Source: Phallusia fumigata (Eukaryota; Chordata; Ascidiacea; Phlebobranchia; Ascidiidae). Taken from it: a stretch of 24,132 bases of DNA. This document shows, piece after piece, positions 1 through 10,700 of the stretch. The notes beneath the pieces are model-generated. The model saw only the letters and a program-made list of their open reading frames with translations. It had not been told where the DNA came from and did no database searches. The position numbers and the translations under genes are program-made. How positions within the stretch are numbered: position 1 is the first letter of the stretch; the number at the start of each line of letters is the position of its first letter. The stretch spans positions 1 through 24,132 of the forward strand of contig QXVZ01026854.1 in the NCBI GenBank assembly GCA_008931825.1, given 5' to 3'.

Positions 1-264
1 TTGGTTTTGACCAATTTGACAAAAACGCATACTAAATGTCACTCTGTAGACCTAAATGTCACAAGCTTGTCGGAGACCTTTTTGCCCTACTGGGACGTTA
101 ACCTTCTGCAAATAAATATTTTTCACAAAAAATTCCTCACTGGGAAGAAATTCTTCCCTTAGCACTGATGTATTTAAATGTCAAGTTTGGGCGCTTGTTT
201 AACTTCACCTCAGCAAAAACGTCATAAACTCTTTAGCATTCTATAAGCCGTTTCTATCACTCAC

Positions 265-393
265 CGAAACAGAGCAGCATAGAAGTAGCAGGTAAGGGAC
301 ATTGGGGCGAAGATCCCGAACACCATGATCAGAATTGTGTAATCGCGCGAAGCATTGTTGTCGAATGTGCACACTAATATCCGTTCGTCGTAT
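265..393 (-). CDS. GPCR exon 4 (ECL2 and TM5)
   Basis: The acceptor TTCTTCCAG and donor GTGAGT bound a 129-nt exon entering and leaving in phase 2. It encodes YDERILVCTF, with the ECL2 Cys that pairs with TM3, and then TM5 up to CYFYAALFR. The matching Pro/Tyr positions of TM5 are present (FAPMSLTCYFY). The next exon, carrying ICL3 and TM6, was not found in bases 1-264. Confidence 0.8.
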
Positions 394-3300
394 CTGGAAG
401 AAATTTAGCCTATTAGTAAATGTTAATTTTCAAAAAGGTATCGTATGCTAAAAAATATTTTGTACGTGAGTATTTATACGGATGTTTAAAAACCCTTCGA
501 CTGAAGCCATAGACTTGTTTGACGTACTTGCCAGTGGTCGAAATTTACTCACATTGATGTCACCGCATCCGCACGGCCCCCTGGCTGTGCAAACGGTGTT
601 GACAAACAACCTATCGTGGCTGCAGTAACCTGGAGTCATTGTAACTTCCTTAGGCTCCCCCCTCAGTAAATGAATATCGTTTTCCTTTTATGTGGATTCT
701 CCTCTGCGTATTTTGGAACTTTTCATTCGTCCCCCAGTAAACACGAGGCGATATAAAGTAATGTTGAAGGTTTGAAACCACTAGTTTACCAAAAAAGAAA
801 TACAACGCTAATCATTTATAACTCAACCGAAAAGGGGAAATTTCTTCCCTAAACTCATAAAAATTCCCTTCCGGGTGGGAACCACTGGCCTNAATGAATA
901 TCGTTTTCCTTTTATGTGGATTCTCCTCTGCGTATTTTGGAACTTTTCATTCGTCCCCCAGTAAACACGAGGCGATATAAAGTAATGTTGAAGGTTTGAA
1001 ACCACTAGTTTACCAAAAAAGAAATACAACGCTAATCATTTATAACTCAACCGAAAAGGGGAAATTTCTTCCCTAAACTCATAAAAATTCCCTTCCGGGT
1101 GGGAACCACTGGCCTAACTGTTAAGCGTTTGCACACTTGCATTTCAAACCACTCCCGATCACCGTTGCTGACCTATAGGCATTTAATTTACTCATTGAAA
1201 AGGCTTGACCAAAAGTCACATTGGCCGCTAAGAATTAGCAAGCGTCACTTATCACAACGATCCTCTTACATTACATCGCTCCAGCCGAGTATGATAGGCA
1301 ATGTCAGAATGTGTGACCACACCCAGATGACGACAATCATGACGTAGGAACGTTTTTTCGAGAACACTATGTTGAAAGTGTCGTATTTAACCACCGCCCA
1401 ATATCTGAAAACAAACCAACAATTGATNTGACCAAAAGTCACATTGGCCGCTAAGAATTAGCAAGCGTCACTTATCACAACGATCCTCTTACATTACATC
1501 GCTCCAGCCGAGTATGATAGGCAATGTCAGAATGTGTGACCACACCCAGATGACGACAATCATGACGTAGGAACGTTTTTTCGAGAACACTATGTTGAAA
1601 GTGTCGTATTTAACCACCGCCCAATATCTGAAAACAAACCAACAATTGATGGTACAACGTGCTTTTTGAATAGCCTATTTACATTTTTAGGAGGTACATG
1701 GTGGAAAAGTGGATTTTTTTTCTATTGTTGGGCAAAACGGAATATAAAAAGGAAAAATATACAAGCTGTATCACAGGATGGCAGTGACATTCTCCAAAAC
1801 AATACGACAAGGCTGATGGGAATGTTGTTTCACGTTTTGGCAAGGTTACTTATAATTATCTCACAATCCGACTCGGTCAGAATATTGTATGCGAAACAAG
1901 ATGAATGGCCGAAAGCTCATTAACCGAAAAATAACGGTGATTTTCAAAACCATTTGCGCCAGAAATTTTGGTTTAAAATAATTTGAAAGTAACTTTAAAA
2001 GTAGCACCATCAGGCTCAAACAAAGACTATAAATTACCAAAGCATTGGCATCTACATTGCAACTAACTACATGGCTTAAGCCTGAGAAACCCGGCATAGA
2101 ATTGTTGGATCAGGCTGAAGCCAATAATCAACCGTGCCGCGATCATTAATAAAAAAATGTTTTTTCCTAAAATACGTTAGTTTTGCCTTCTTTTGTAGAT
2201 CGCCTTCCTGCTTGCTTTGCCCGCTGTTGCCTATCGGGTTTACTCTTGATTGCGCCATTCTGGTCAAAATGTTTTATCCTTTCCCGATCGGTAGCTTCAC
2301 ATTTCATCTCGTTTGCCGCGCTTAGTGGGTTTGCGTTCATTTTGCCCAGGCGACTTTAGGCGACTTAAGAGTGGTAGTCGTAGTATTCAGTTTATAGTTG
2401 CCTTGCTTTGTTTTAGTTCAAGCTTGCAAGGTTTTATGCTGTTTTTTCGTTTTACAGGAACTGACGATGCCGTGATTAGGCGAAATATATATTCCTATGT
2501 TTTGAATCGACTGATCTTGTTTGTTAGAAACTTGTTTCCACATCTAAAACTGTAAATATTGTTTTACACACAACCTAGTTTACACTGGACGAACATTAGA
2601 AGTACCATTTGCGGGGGGAGGGGCACGAATTTTTTAAGGCGTGTTTAAAAAAAGTTTTGTGTATAGAATGCCTACTTGTTGACTTGCTTACCTGTTTAAA
2701 GATATCAAAGCAAGACTGTGTACAGATATAATACAGGATGTGCATATCATATACCCTGCCACGTCACATAGTGCCTGTGGAAGTACGTTGCGTTGCTCCA
2801 GCAAATTGGCGGTAATCGGTGGAGTGAGAAGACCGGTCACCTGGGAAACAATCACATCGTTAAAACTGATCTGGTAAGCAGTCTTTTTAAAGATATAATT
2901 GTTTTTTGAATGCAGTTTAAAAAACGGTGATGATATTAGCTACCGCCTGCAACTTGCGCCAAAACTCCAAGCAACATGTATGAGTTATATTTTGTTTTTT
3001 TACAAGTGTGTCTTGTTTCAAAAAATTGTGACCGACAAAAATTAGATTGGGCGCCGCTAATGGCTTTTCGGTTATGTTCTAAACAAGGATGACGGTAAAG
3101 CACGTTACGTACTGAGTTGTGCGTATCTCATTGCAAAGGGCGTAACGTACCATCCTCTTCCTTTCGATGGGTTTCGCTGCGTACCGTCCTACTACCATTG
3201 TCATGGATAGGAAACGCTACGGTACGTTTTGAGTTGGGCGTGCCGTACCTTTTGGTGATTTTCGCTGCTTACCTCGATTATCACCATCCCTGGCTCTAAA

Positions 3301-3784
3301 ATGCATGAATTAGGGACCTCGATGTGCCAGTCATCGCCTTCCATTGTCCTTAAAAACCTTACAATTCGACTGCTGACCAAGGACGGCAGTATGTTGATAC
3401 GGTATGGTACCCAGTAAAAATCATCAAAGAGAACGGTACGCCCTTCGCAACGAGGTACGTGGTACGTGCATCTCAATACGCACTGTACCGTTTTTATCCC
3501 TTACAATCGATGGAACTGCCATCCATGCTGCTGATTGACACAATGCAAAGTTGAAATAAACATACACCACTCACAATTAAATCTGCAACAGCCAAATTTA
3601 TGATGAAGATGTTTCCATTTCTGTGCACTTTGTTTCCGTGTACAATGGAACATATAACCATCAGGTTGCCAGCTGTTCCAAGAATCGCTACCACGATCAG
3701 ATAGATGATGTCCACTGCTCTCCCGACGTCAAATAAAAGTGATAAACTTACGTTTGTTGCGTTGTTTAGTTCCCCGAGATACAT
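265..3784 (-). CDS. Class A (rhodopsin-family) GPCR, melatonin-receptor-like, 5' four exons (partial gene)
   Basis: Seen: four exons on the minus strand join in frame, 3575-3784, 2692-2840, 1270-1404 (or its duplicate 1493-1627) and 265-393, with phases 0, 2 and 2 matching at every junction and GT/AG at each end. They encode about 207 residues running from the N-terminus to the end of TM5. The N-terminus has two N-glycosylation sequons (NAT, NVS). TM1 carries GTAGN, TM2 carries NLAVADL, TM3 ends in NRYW in place of DRY, TM4 carries the conserved W, and the second extracellular loop has a Cys in VCTFDNNASRDYT. Known: the HRNGNIF...LAVADL and YDxRxxxCTF patterns resemble melatonin receptors and the related Tre1/moody/GPR84-like receptors. 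Inference: an orphan plasma-membrane receptor signalling through G proteins. TM6, TM7 and the C-tail must lie beyond position 1. The ligand cannot be read from sequence. Confidence 0.82.
669..891. repeat. Contig-overlap duplication 1, copy a (copy b 893-1115)
   Basis: 223 bases are repeated exactly on the other side of the single N at 892 (offset 224). It lies in GPCR intron 3. Exact identity plus an N at the joint points to an unmerged overlap between contigs, not to a genomic repeat. Confidence 0.85.
893..1115. repeat. Contig-overlap duplication 1, copy b
   Basis: Identical to 669-891. See that entry. Remove one copy when measuring intron length. Confidence 0.85.
1206..1427. repeat. Contig-overlap duplication 2, copy a (copy b 1429-1650)
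   Basis: 222 bases, including the whole of GPCR exon 3, are repeated exactly across the N at 1428 (offset 223). Confidence 0.85.
1270..1404 (-). CDS. GPCR exon 3, first assembly copy (YWAVV, ICL2, TM4)
   Basis: The acceptor TTTTCAG precedes A-TAT-TGG and the donor GTAAGA follows GTA AT. The 135-nt exon completes NRYWAVV, then encodes a basic ICL2 (KKRSYVM) and TM4 with its conserved Trp (VVIWVW) up to LGWSDV. An identical copy lies at 1493-1627 across the single N at 1428. Only one is expected in the genome. Confidence 0.8.
1429..1650. repeat. Contig-overlap duplication 2, copy b
   Basis: Identical to 1206-1427. It causes the apparent second GPCR exon 3. Confidence 0.85.
1493..1627 (-). CDS. 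GPCR exon 3, second assembly copy
   Basis: This is base-for-base the same as 1270-1404, offset by 223. Both copies lie inside a 222-bp direct duplication split by an N, so this is probably a contig-overlap artefact rather than a real second exon. Splicing both copies would insert TM4 twice and break the phase-2 join. Confidence 0.6.
2692..2840 (-). CDS. GPCR exon 2 (end of TM2, ECL1, TM3 to NR-Y)
   Basis: This 149-nt exon is too short to appear as a simple ORF. The acceptor TTTCCCAG precedes GTG ACC GGT and the donor GTAAGC follows AAC AG. It encodes VTGLLTPPIT, then ECL1 with the conserved disulfide Cys (ALCDVAGYM), then TM3 up to SLNR, with the Arg codon split by the intron. It joins exon 1 in phase 0 and exon 3 in phase 2. 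Confidence 0.82.
3083..3500. repeat. GTAC-rich inverted-repeat (foldback) element in GPCR intron 1
   Basis: The left arm (about 3088-3190) and the reverse complement of the right arm (about 3395-3493) share a series of blocks: ACGGTA, a TGAG block, GCGTA, CTCxTTGC, AAAGGGCGTA and CTTT(C/T)GATG. The arms face each other round a central spacer. The same block order recurs as direct units in 20718-20992, so this is a dispersed non-autonomous DNA-transposon-like family. No transposase is encoded. The outer borders are approximate and no clear target duplication was seen. Confidence 0.6.
3575..3784 (-). CDS. GPCR exon 1 (N-terminus, TM1, most of TM2)
   Basis: The ATG is at 3784-3782 and the exon ends in phase 0 after ADLI, where the next bases are the canonical donor GTGAGT. 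The open frame continues past the donor to 3494, but those residues look like translated intron and break TM2. Splicing to exon 2 instead gives a credible TM2 ending ADLI-VTGLL. The start is the first ATG upstream of TM1 and gives a short extracellular N-terminus with two sequons, as is usual for this family. Confidence 0.82.
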
Positions 3785-3793
3785 AATTAAACG

Positions 3794-3906
3794 TTCGATT
3801 GTTTTAAACTGTCCGTTTTATGTCAAGGGTGAAACGGTTTTTATATCGCTGAAGAAAACACATGGTGGTTACACTTTACTTTCAAGATAGCAACAAGCAT
3901 ATAGAT
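3794..3906. repeat. Contig-overlap or haplotype duplication 3, copy a (copy b 3908-4021)
   Basis: 113 bases just upstream of the GPCR start codon recur after the N at 3907 with several substitutions (for example ATGTCAAGG against ATGTTAAGG) and a one-base indel. The divergence suggests two alleles placed in tandem. The region would hold the GPCR 5' UTR or promoter. Confidence 0.75.
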
Positions 3907-3907
3907 N

Positions 3908-4021
3908 TTCGATTGTTTTAAACTGTCCGTTTTATGTTAAGGGTGAAACGGTTTTTACATCGCTGAAAAAAAACAAATGGTGGTTACACTTTACTTTAAA
4001 GATAGCAACAAGCATATAGAT
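3908..4021. repeat. Contig-overlap or haplotype duplication 3, copy b
   Basis: Diverged second copy of 3794-3906. Confidence 0.75.
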
Positions 4022-6352
4022 CGAACTGTACAAGTACAATATAAAAAGGAACGTTTTTTTTCGAAACAGCCACAGTTAAACATCAGCAGGTATCGACGCG
4101 AATATCGTGCAATTAAAAAAACGTCCTGTCAAACATTTTACTGCTTTTGATCGTAAGGTACGGTCACCGTAAACACAAATGTGGTTTTGCCAAAGAGCTT
4201 TAAACACTTGGTCGTGTTGACTAACCTGAAGTAGAAGCGCAATCTAACTTTTATCAAAAACCATGGCGATGATTTTCCAAAGCTTTTTTTAGGCAGATTT
4301 TTATGTCTGTGTACAGTTTGTGTGGCGTTTTACCTCGGCGTTAAGCAACTGTTACATCTCTAACAATTTCAGTACAGTTCTGACCTGAGTAGATAATAAA
4401 AAAGTGCAAACAGATGTGTGCCCACTATTGCGCCTTCATTTCCCAGAGGGACATGAGCCCAAAAAAATATTTTTTTTAATTAATTTATGGATGAACACGT
4501 TGAAAGCGTTATAACTTTAAAACATGAACAAATATTTTCTTGTTTATGTCAAAGTACCGTTGTAATAACTAAAATTGACAACCAAAAGGGTATCTGTGTT
4601 GAAGTTTACATTTGCTTTCAAATAGACATTTCATTTGTTTAAATTTGTACAAATTTGTAATGTGCTTGACTACTTAAAGCTCGGTCGAAACCTACTTTAT
4701 GATGTGCGTATATGTCGAGCGTCATTGACAACGAAGTTTTCCCATACAACCTTATCGCTTATAATAGTTGTCAGCATCATTGTTTCGTTTTTACAAAATC
4801 TGAATTGACAACCAAACAACCCAATTACACTAGCTTATGGATAGGTTGAAGAAATTCTTTTAAGTTTCCGCTAAGCAAGCCCAGATTTGCACAGCAAAAA
4901 AGGACTGTTACATAAAAATTTAGCTGTCTTCTCACACAAACTTTTTGATTACTACACGCCCTGTAAAACATGTTTTAGGCGCGACAGGCCTGCTTCCAAC
5001 TGACCAAACCTCATGTGCATTTCAAGTCTCTGACGAGCTGCGTTACATCTCACAAACTTCGAGGTAAGGTCGTGTGATGGAATGTAAGCAGGTTTTGCTT
5101 ATGATTTTAACGTTCTAGAGAATAATGTATCTATTCTACAATAACTTTAAATAACGTTACACCGAAAACCAACAACTTCAATATATCAAACCACTAAGCT
5201 GCAAACTGGTTGCAGTTTCTGTGCAACAAGACCTGCTGCGAACTCCACTCAGCCTTTCGGTGCATCATTACCATCAAAGCGAATTCCGGCATAAGAAGTT
5301 TGATCAGTAACACTTAATTGTACCTGTTTATAGCCTCGTGTGCCGCTGTGGGTCAGTTTGAAAAGGATGCATGTCTGCTGAAAGCAGCATCCAAGTGACA
5401 AGAGCATCCTTATCAATCGCAACGGGGTTTGCACCCCGTTATGAATCATATTGGGATGAAATTTGATCCCTTTTAAACCCATGTGGGAATTGTCTCACAA
5501 TCGAATGCACACAATGCCAATGCATTTAATCATCGGCGGTGGATACAAATTCAAACCGTTTTAGAAATATGTCTTGAGCCCATATTAAAGCTAACATGGC
5601 ATCATTTGTTTCACCCACGCCTGAAGCGAGTGTCTGAACGTGCTTCGTGAACTCAACCGTTGCAAAGTATCATTTGAAGAATGTGTGCAACTTGGTTAAA
5701 AGTGCTTTTTTTTAAGTTTGGCAAAACTCATAACAGTCGTTTACACGGGAGCGCAAGCGAGCATTTCACCTATTTTAATCAAAGATGGTCAACTAAAATA
5801 TTTGTAGCAAACTATGATGGCGACAGGACTGCAAAACAAATCTTAACAATTGAAATCGGATTGCAACAATATGCCAGCCTGCTTTATCCGGTTGGCCCAG
5901 AAGATAAATGTTTTTACTTTCGTTTGCATCCGGGTATAATTTCTATTGTAATGAAATTTGATCAATTTTCCATTCATGTAATTGTCAAATACAAATTCAA
6001 ACTACACAAAGAAAGTTAAATCCCTCCAAAAGTGCATTCAAGTAAACTTACATTTTATTACGTTTAAAACTTAAGATGGATTTGTTATGTTTACCTGTGA
6101 ATCAATATAAACTCTGAAACTACTCAAGCAGTCGATGTTTTCCAGCTACTAAACGTTTTGTGCTCAATGTAGTTTTGTATTTTATTCAATTGACAGCAAT
6201 TTATTTGCAGGTAGTTTGCAATTATCAACACGAAATTAAGGCAATAATGGCACTATTTGTTGCACATTGCACAGACAACGCTCACTGATAATTCAAACAA
6301 CGAAAATATGTGGCCCACCTAGCACTCCACAAACTCACTGTCGTACCTCAAA
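4022..6352. other. Intergenic stretch without a recognised gene
   Basis: Short open frames occur on both strands, for example 5681-6019 (112 residues), but none shows a known motif, a plausible exon join or a paralogue elsewhere in the window. The stretch separates the GPCR start, facing left, from CCP gene A, facing right, and should hold both promoters. One perfect 8-bp hairpin is listed separately. Confidence 0.5.
5421..5440. repeat. Perfect short inverted repeat (8-bp stem, 4-base loop)
   Basis: AACGGGGT, loop TTGC, ACCCCGTT: a perfect GC-rich stem in AT-rich DNA. It is not followed by a T run and belongs to no recognised gene. Confidence 0.5.
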
Positions 6353-7711
6353 TAGTGGAGCTTGGACATTTACTGTGCATATCAGCAATGTGAAGTTGTC
6401 AAGATATGTCCATGGCCCCTTTCCCCCCTCCCTCTGGCGATGCCCCTGGCGGTGTTGCCACAGCTAGAGCAATCCGCCGTACCCGAAACAATACGGTAAT
6501 CACAATCGGTGACGAATCAACATCCCGGAAAACGAAATCCTGTTTTGCACTGAACACAAACAGTGGCAAGCCACCCCTGTTTTAAAATAACAATGAATAA
6601 TACTCGACCGGAAAGCAACATCCTAACAATCGCTTATGGTGTTTTTTATGTTTCGCTCGTTGAAAAATTCCTTTCAAAAATGCATTTGAAGGTATTTATT
6701 GTTGTTTCCGCGGTGAGATTTAGTAATGTAAGTGAAAGCAAATGACGTAGCGCTACAACTTACTATATCACCAATCTTTTGTTTTTTGTATTAAGGATTC
6801 TAAACGAGATTCGTGACATAAGCTAAATTTGTAGTTTGCTTGGTGTTAGTTAAACTTGGATCAAACTGAGTGAAAATTGCTTGGAAGTTGTTCCAGGTCA
6901 TGCAAACCTCATTTTTGTCGTTTACAATTGATTTGAATGAGAATTTCACCATTATTTTTCAATTTTCATTCAGTTTGGTTATACTTTTCAAATTAGAGCT
7001 ATCGACTGTATGCAAACCGATAGGCAGAAACTAGTTTTTAACATACAAGCTTTACAGTTGTTTGGCTCCAGCGCTATTCATCATGACGGGGTTTGCATCG
7101 CAATCCTCAACAATTGGATTGGAATCGTCAACACCTGCGACGCTCTGCTATATCCGGCGGATAACGATAATGTATAACTGTGGTAGTGTCGGATTGTTGT
7201 CTATTCATTTGCAACGCGTTCTTGCCAAGTCAGCTTTATTGGAACAAGAAGAGCGCGCAGTACGTCAAAGTCTGTTTGTTGTTGATTTGATGATTGTATT
7301 GACTTAATTGTGTAGCAAATTTTTATGGGATAATTCCAGCAATTCTTGTTTATGTCTGTGTACAAAGCAAGGAGCTCATATCTTGGGTGATTTGTGGCCT
7401 TGGCTGGACATGAACTTAGTCCACCGCGATTTTTATTGCTAAAAGGCCGATTGAGTTCCTAAGACGAAACATATTTAGCATATATGAAGTGTTACTTTCT
7501 TTTAATTAAGCCACAAGCAATCATTTGGTTGTGAAGCGAAAATGTCTTTTAATAGCTCTGATATATACATAGCCGACAACAACAATATTAATTTCAGGAA
7601 TAAACGCCCACAAAGAAGAGTCGCGTGCTCCTAAAAGTAAACTCTGGTTTCTTGTACATTTGATCTTCTAAAGACACTACGAAGCTGTTTTTATTTACTT
7701 TTCACGTGAAG

Positions 7712-7778
7712 ATGCGCGGTTTGTTTCCCGCGGTTATCCTGACATTGATTTTGTTGCACATGGTCGGTATATTTGGTG
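7712..7778 (+). CDS. Gene A exon 1: signal peptide
   Basis: 67 nt, ATG to the donor GTAAGT, encoding MRGLFPAVILTLILLHMVGI and then FG: a short basic start, then a hydrophobic core. It ends in phase 1 and the next exon supplies AT to make the Asp of D-C. Gene B has the same exon at the same length with few changes. The pyrimidine-rich run ending in AG just before the ATG could be a spliced-leader trans-splice acceptor, as used by tunicates. That is untested. Confidence 0.85.
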
Positions 7779-10700
7779 GTAAGTGTAAATATTACTGCTT
7801 TCAACAATACTATAATTGGTAACGTCTTAGACCAATAAACCAATGTTTTTAGTTGAGGACGAAATGAACTATGCGGTTAGTGCCGTAGATAATCAAACAG
7901 TCTAAACTAAACAAAAACGGGTTATTGACACTATTTTTTGCTTTGTCACACACCTGACAGTTATCTCAAAACTTTTCGACTTGACTGTAATACATATCCA
8001 CCTAATCCCTGGTATAGATTGGTGTTATTGTAGTTGTTAGTTACTGTAGGCCCAGTTCGTTCGCGTACACTATGCAAAGAACAGCGATAAAAAAGCCCAT
8101 TTACTTCCTTTTCTGTAAAATTTTCTTATATTCATCGCGGACCAGTGATTTTCTTGTTTAAGGGAATTCCCCAGCTTTTCGCTAGTTATTTATTTTGCAG
8201 ATTGCCCGCCGCCTCCTAAGGTAAAAAATGGGGACTACAAACCAAAGCAGAGTTCTTACGCGACAAAGAAATCTGTTAAATACTCTTGCTCGTCTGGTTT
8301 TAGTTTGTACGGCAAGAAAAAAGTGAAGTGCAAAGCCAATGGCCAGTGGCCGGCAACCCCTGTATGCCTTGGTTAGTATGTTGAACTTTTGTAATTTTAC
8401 ACACATGTTATACCTTTAAAAGCGTTTTGCTAAACATTGAACATATCAGACGTGACTACATACACGTACTTTAAGGAAAATATAGCCTCATCTATTTACA
8501 ATGTTTCACCAACCATTTTGTAATATAATAGCATTCTTAGTATTGTGCCCCTGTCGTATTGTTTGTTTCATCTTAACTCCTGATGGTTGGAACAACACTT
8601 CACGGCAGTAAGCTCATAATGAGTCAACCATCAAGATACTTATGTCATGACAGTTTTGTTGGAAAGTTTTTTTTAATTCTTTCTGTGACTTCAATTATGG
8701 TCTACTCATCAGTTGTACTGGATTGAAGCAATACTTTAGTTTCTTGTATAGGAAAAACAAGCAACTGAAACAATGTACAACCATGCAAGCACAAGGCAGT
8801 CACACTAATAACTTGACCACCTTGGCAACTTGTTACTGTTTATTATCACATTCGATGCATGGCTGCAAACCGAATCTGGTTGGGTCTGTGGTTGCCAACC
8901 ACTTTGATACAAAGTGCAGACAAACTGCTCAGATATAAACTTTGTTCTAGATAAAATAATATCAGTTCTCTTTACTTGACATAAGTGACAGTTTTGATTT
9001 TATTGTGGTTCAAAAGTAAACTTATAAGTTACAGCACTTTGAAAATATTCAACAAGGAAAGACTAGTAATGGGCACAAGTAAGACAAAATCTATGACACA
9101 CATGACTTATTGTACATAAGATTACCCTAGTTGACATCTAATTGCAGCATTTTTGCTTACACTGTTTTTTTTACACTGCTGGTACCAAACACTTAAGCAA
9201 CAATTATAAACAGAATGTAAGGTCACATGTAACATAAGTTTTCTCTTGCACAGAAAAAGTTTGCCCCCAACCACCTGTAATTAGTGGGGGTTCATTTGCC
9301 ACCCTCGGGCCATATTATCCTGGTGACGAAGTTTCGTACATGTGTGATCCTGGTCACCAATTGGTGGGTCCGCTGACTTCAACTTGTCAAAACAGTCTTT
9401 CATGGAGTGAAGCACCTTGTTGTGTTGAAATAGGTAAAACCCATTTCCATTGTCTGGTATCATAACATTTTCTGTTTCTGCTAGGTAACACCTGGCTTAC
9501 CATTGGTAAAAAAAAGTGTTAAGTTTGAAATTTTGATTTCAAATGTTTTGTATTCTTAATGTTTCAATCTATAGTAAGTATCAATTGGAACTCGTTGCGT
9601 AGGTTAAATCTTGCTTTATTAATCTAGAATGTACTGTACCTTTCACCATTCACCTTTCACGTTTTCATCATCATCAGGCCCACACCGACAACTAACAACA
9701 TAGTTACATATAATTGTCATTTTTCAAGTCCTTTTTTCACATAACTTTAAATGTTTGCATGAATTTTTTTTCTTTTACCGAGCAAATGAACTCAACTAAA
9801 CTCAATTAACATGTTTTTTTAGTCAATTTTAAGTCTCAGTTTTATTTCTTTAGAATGTGGCGATCCTCCAAGTATTACTGATGGAAGTTTCACACCATCA
9901 ACCGGTCCCTACACACCAACAAGCAATCAATTAGTTATATATACTTGTCCTTTTACACATACACTTGAGGGTCCCAACCCAATTATATGTCAAGCAGATG
10001 GATCATGGACTGCGACTCCAGTTTGTGTTTTAATAGGTATGCATGTAATAAACTTACTATTGTTAATGTATAATTTATTAGAGTCAGTTTTTGATTTATT
10101 CAGTTGGCCAAACTTTTTAAATTTGAAATGAGGATAAATTCTGATGTTTTGACAATATTTTGCCACTGAAAGAAACTGGATTATGAAATAATTTGTTTTC
10201 ATGTAACCATCTTTCTGCTAATTCTTTTTTTCACTAAATCCAGGGTTTCGAAGTCACTGCTCTTTAACTTTTCCTGCAAAATTGATAGAAACTAGCTAAT
10301 AAGTTTGTTTTTGCAAAGTTTTTTGTCTTTGCTTATTTCCACAACTTTTCCAAACAAAAAAATTTAATGATATGACATCGTCACTTTTTGGAAAAGTGTG
10401 GTGATGTTCCAACTGTTGCTGGTGGATATTTGATACTGGTTGTACATATTTGATACTGCATATAAATAAATTGCTGATGAAAGTTTCACACCAGCAACCG
10501 CTCATCAGGCCCGTACACACCGACAACTAACAACATAGTTACATATAATTGTCCTTTTTCACGTCCTATTTCACATAACTTTAAATGTTTGCCTGAATTC
10601 TATTTTTTCTTTTACCAAGCGAAATAAACTCAACTCAATTAACATGTTTTTTTTAGTAAATTTTGAGTCTTAGTTTTATTTCTTTAGAATGTGGGGATCC

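Larger units (their letters stand above)
6353..9433 (+). repeat. Segmental duplication, copy A (5' flank, signal exon, CCP1, CCP2 of gene A)
   Basis: Collinear blocks match 18985-22297. The clearest in the flank are about 6511-6650 against 19170-19310 (CATCCCGGAAAACGAAATCC, CAGTGGCAAGCCACC, GGAAAGCAACATCCTAAC) and about 7110-7175 against 19640-19695 (GGAATCGTCAACACCTGCGA, ACGCTCTGCTATATCCGGCG). The signal exons, CCP1 and CCP2 then follow in the same order with equal exon lengths. The left border is approximate. The flank is more diverged and indel-rich than the exons, and none of it reads as conserved coding sequence. Confidence 0.8.

Noticed and set aside
1..105. Candidate GPCR exon 5 after TTATTTGCAG (minus strand, from 105)
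   Set aside because: In the phase required by exon 4 it hits a stop after a few codons, and no frame gives a TM6 motif.
3201..3476. 91-residue minus-strand frame between GPCR exons 1 and 2
   Set aside because: It lies inside the GTAC-rich repeat and has no GPCR features. The intron is spliced cleanly by the flanking exons.
5681..6019. 112-residue plus-strand open frame
   Set aside because: No known motif, no splice-site support, no paralogue, and composition like the surrounding AT-rich DNA.
6267..6467. Conserved exon in the A/B duplicated 5' flank (with 18827-19096)
   Set aside because: The frames diverge with deletions and stops in one copy, so the shared sequence is not conserved as protein.
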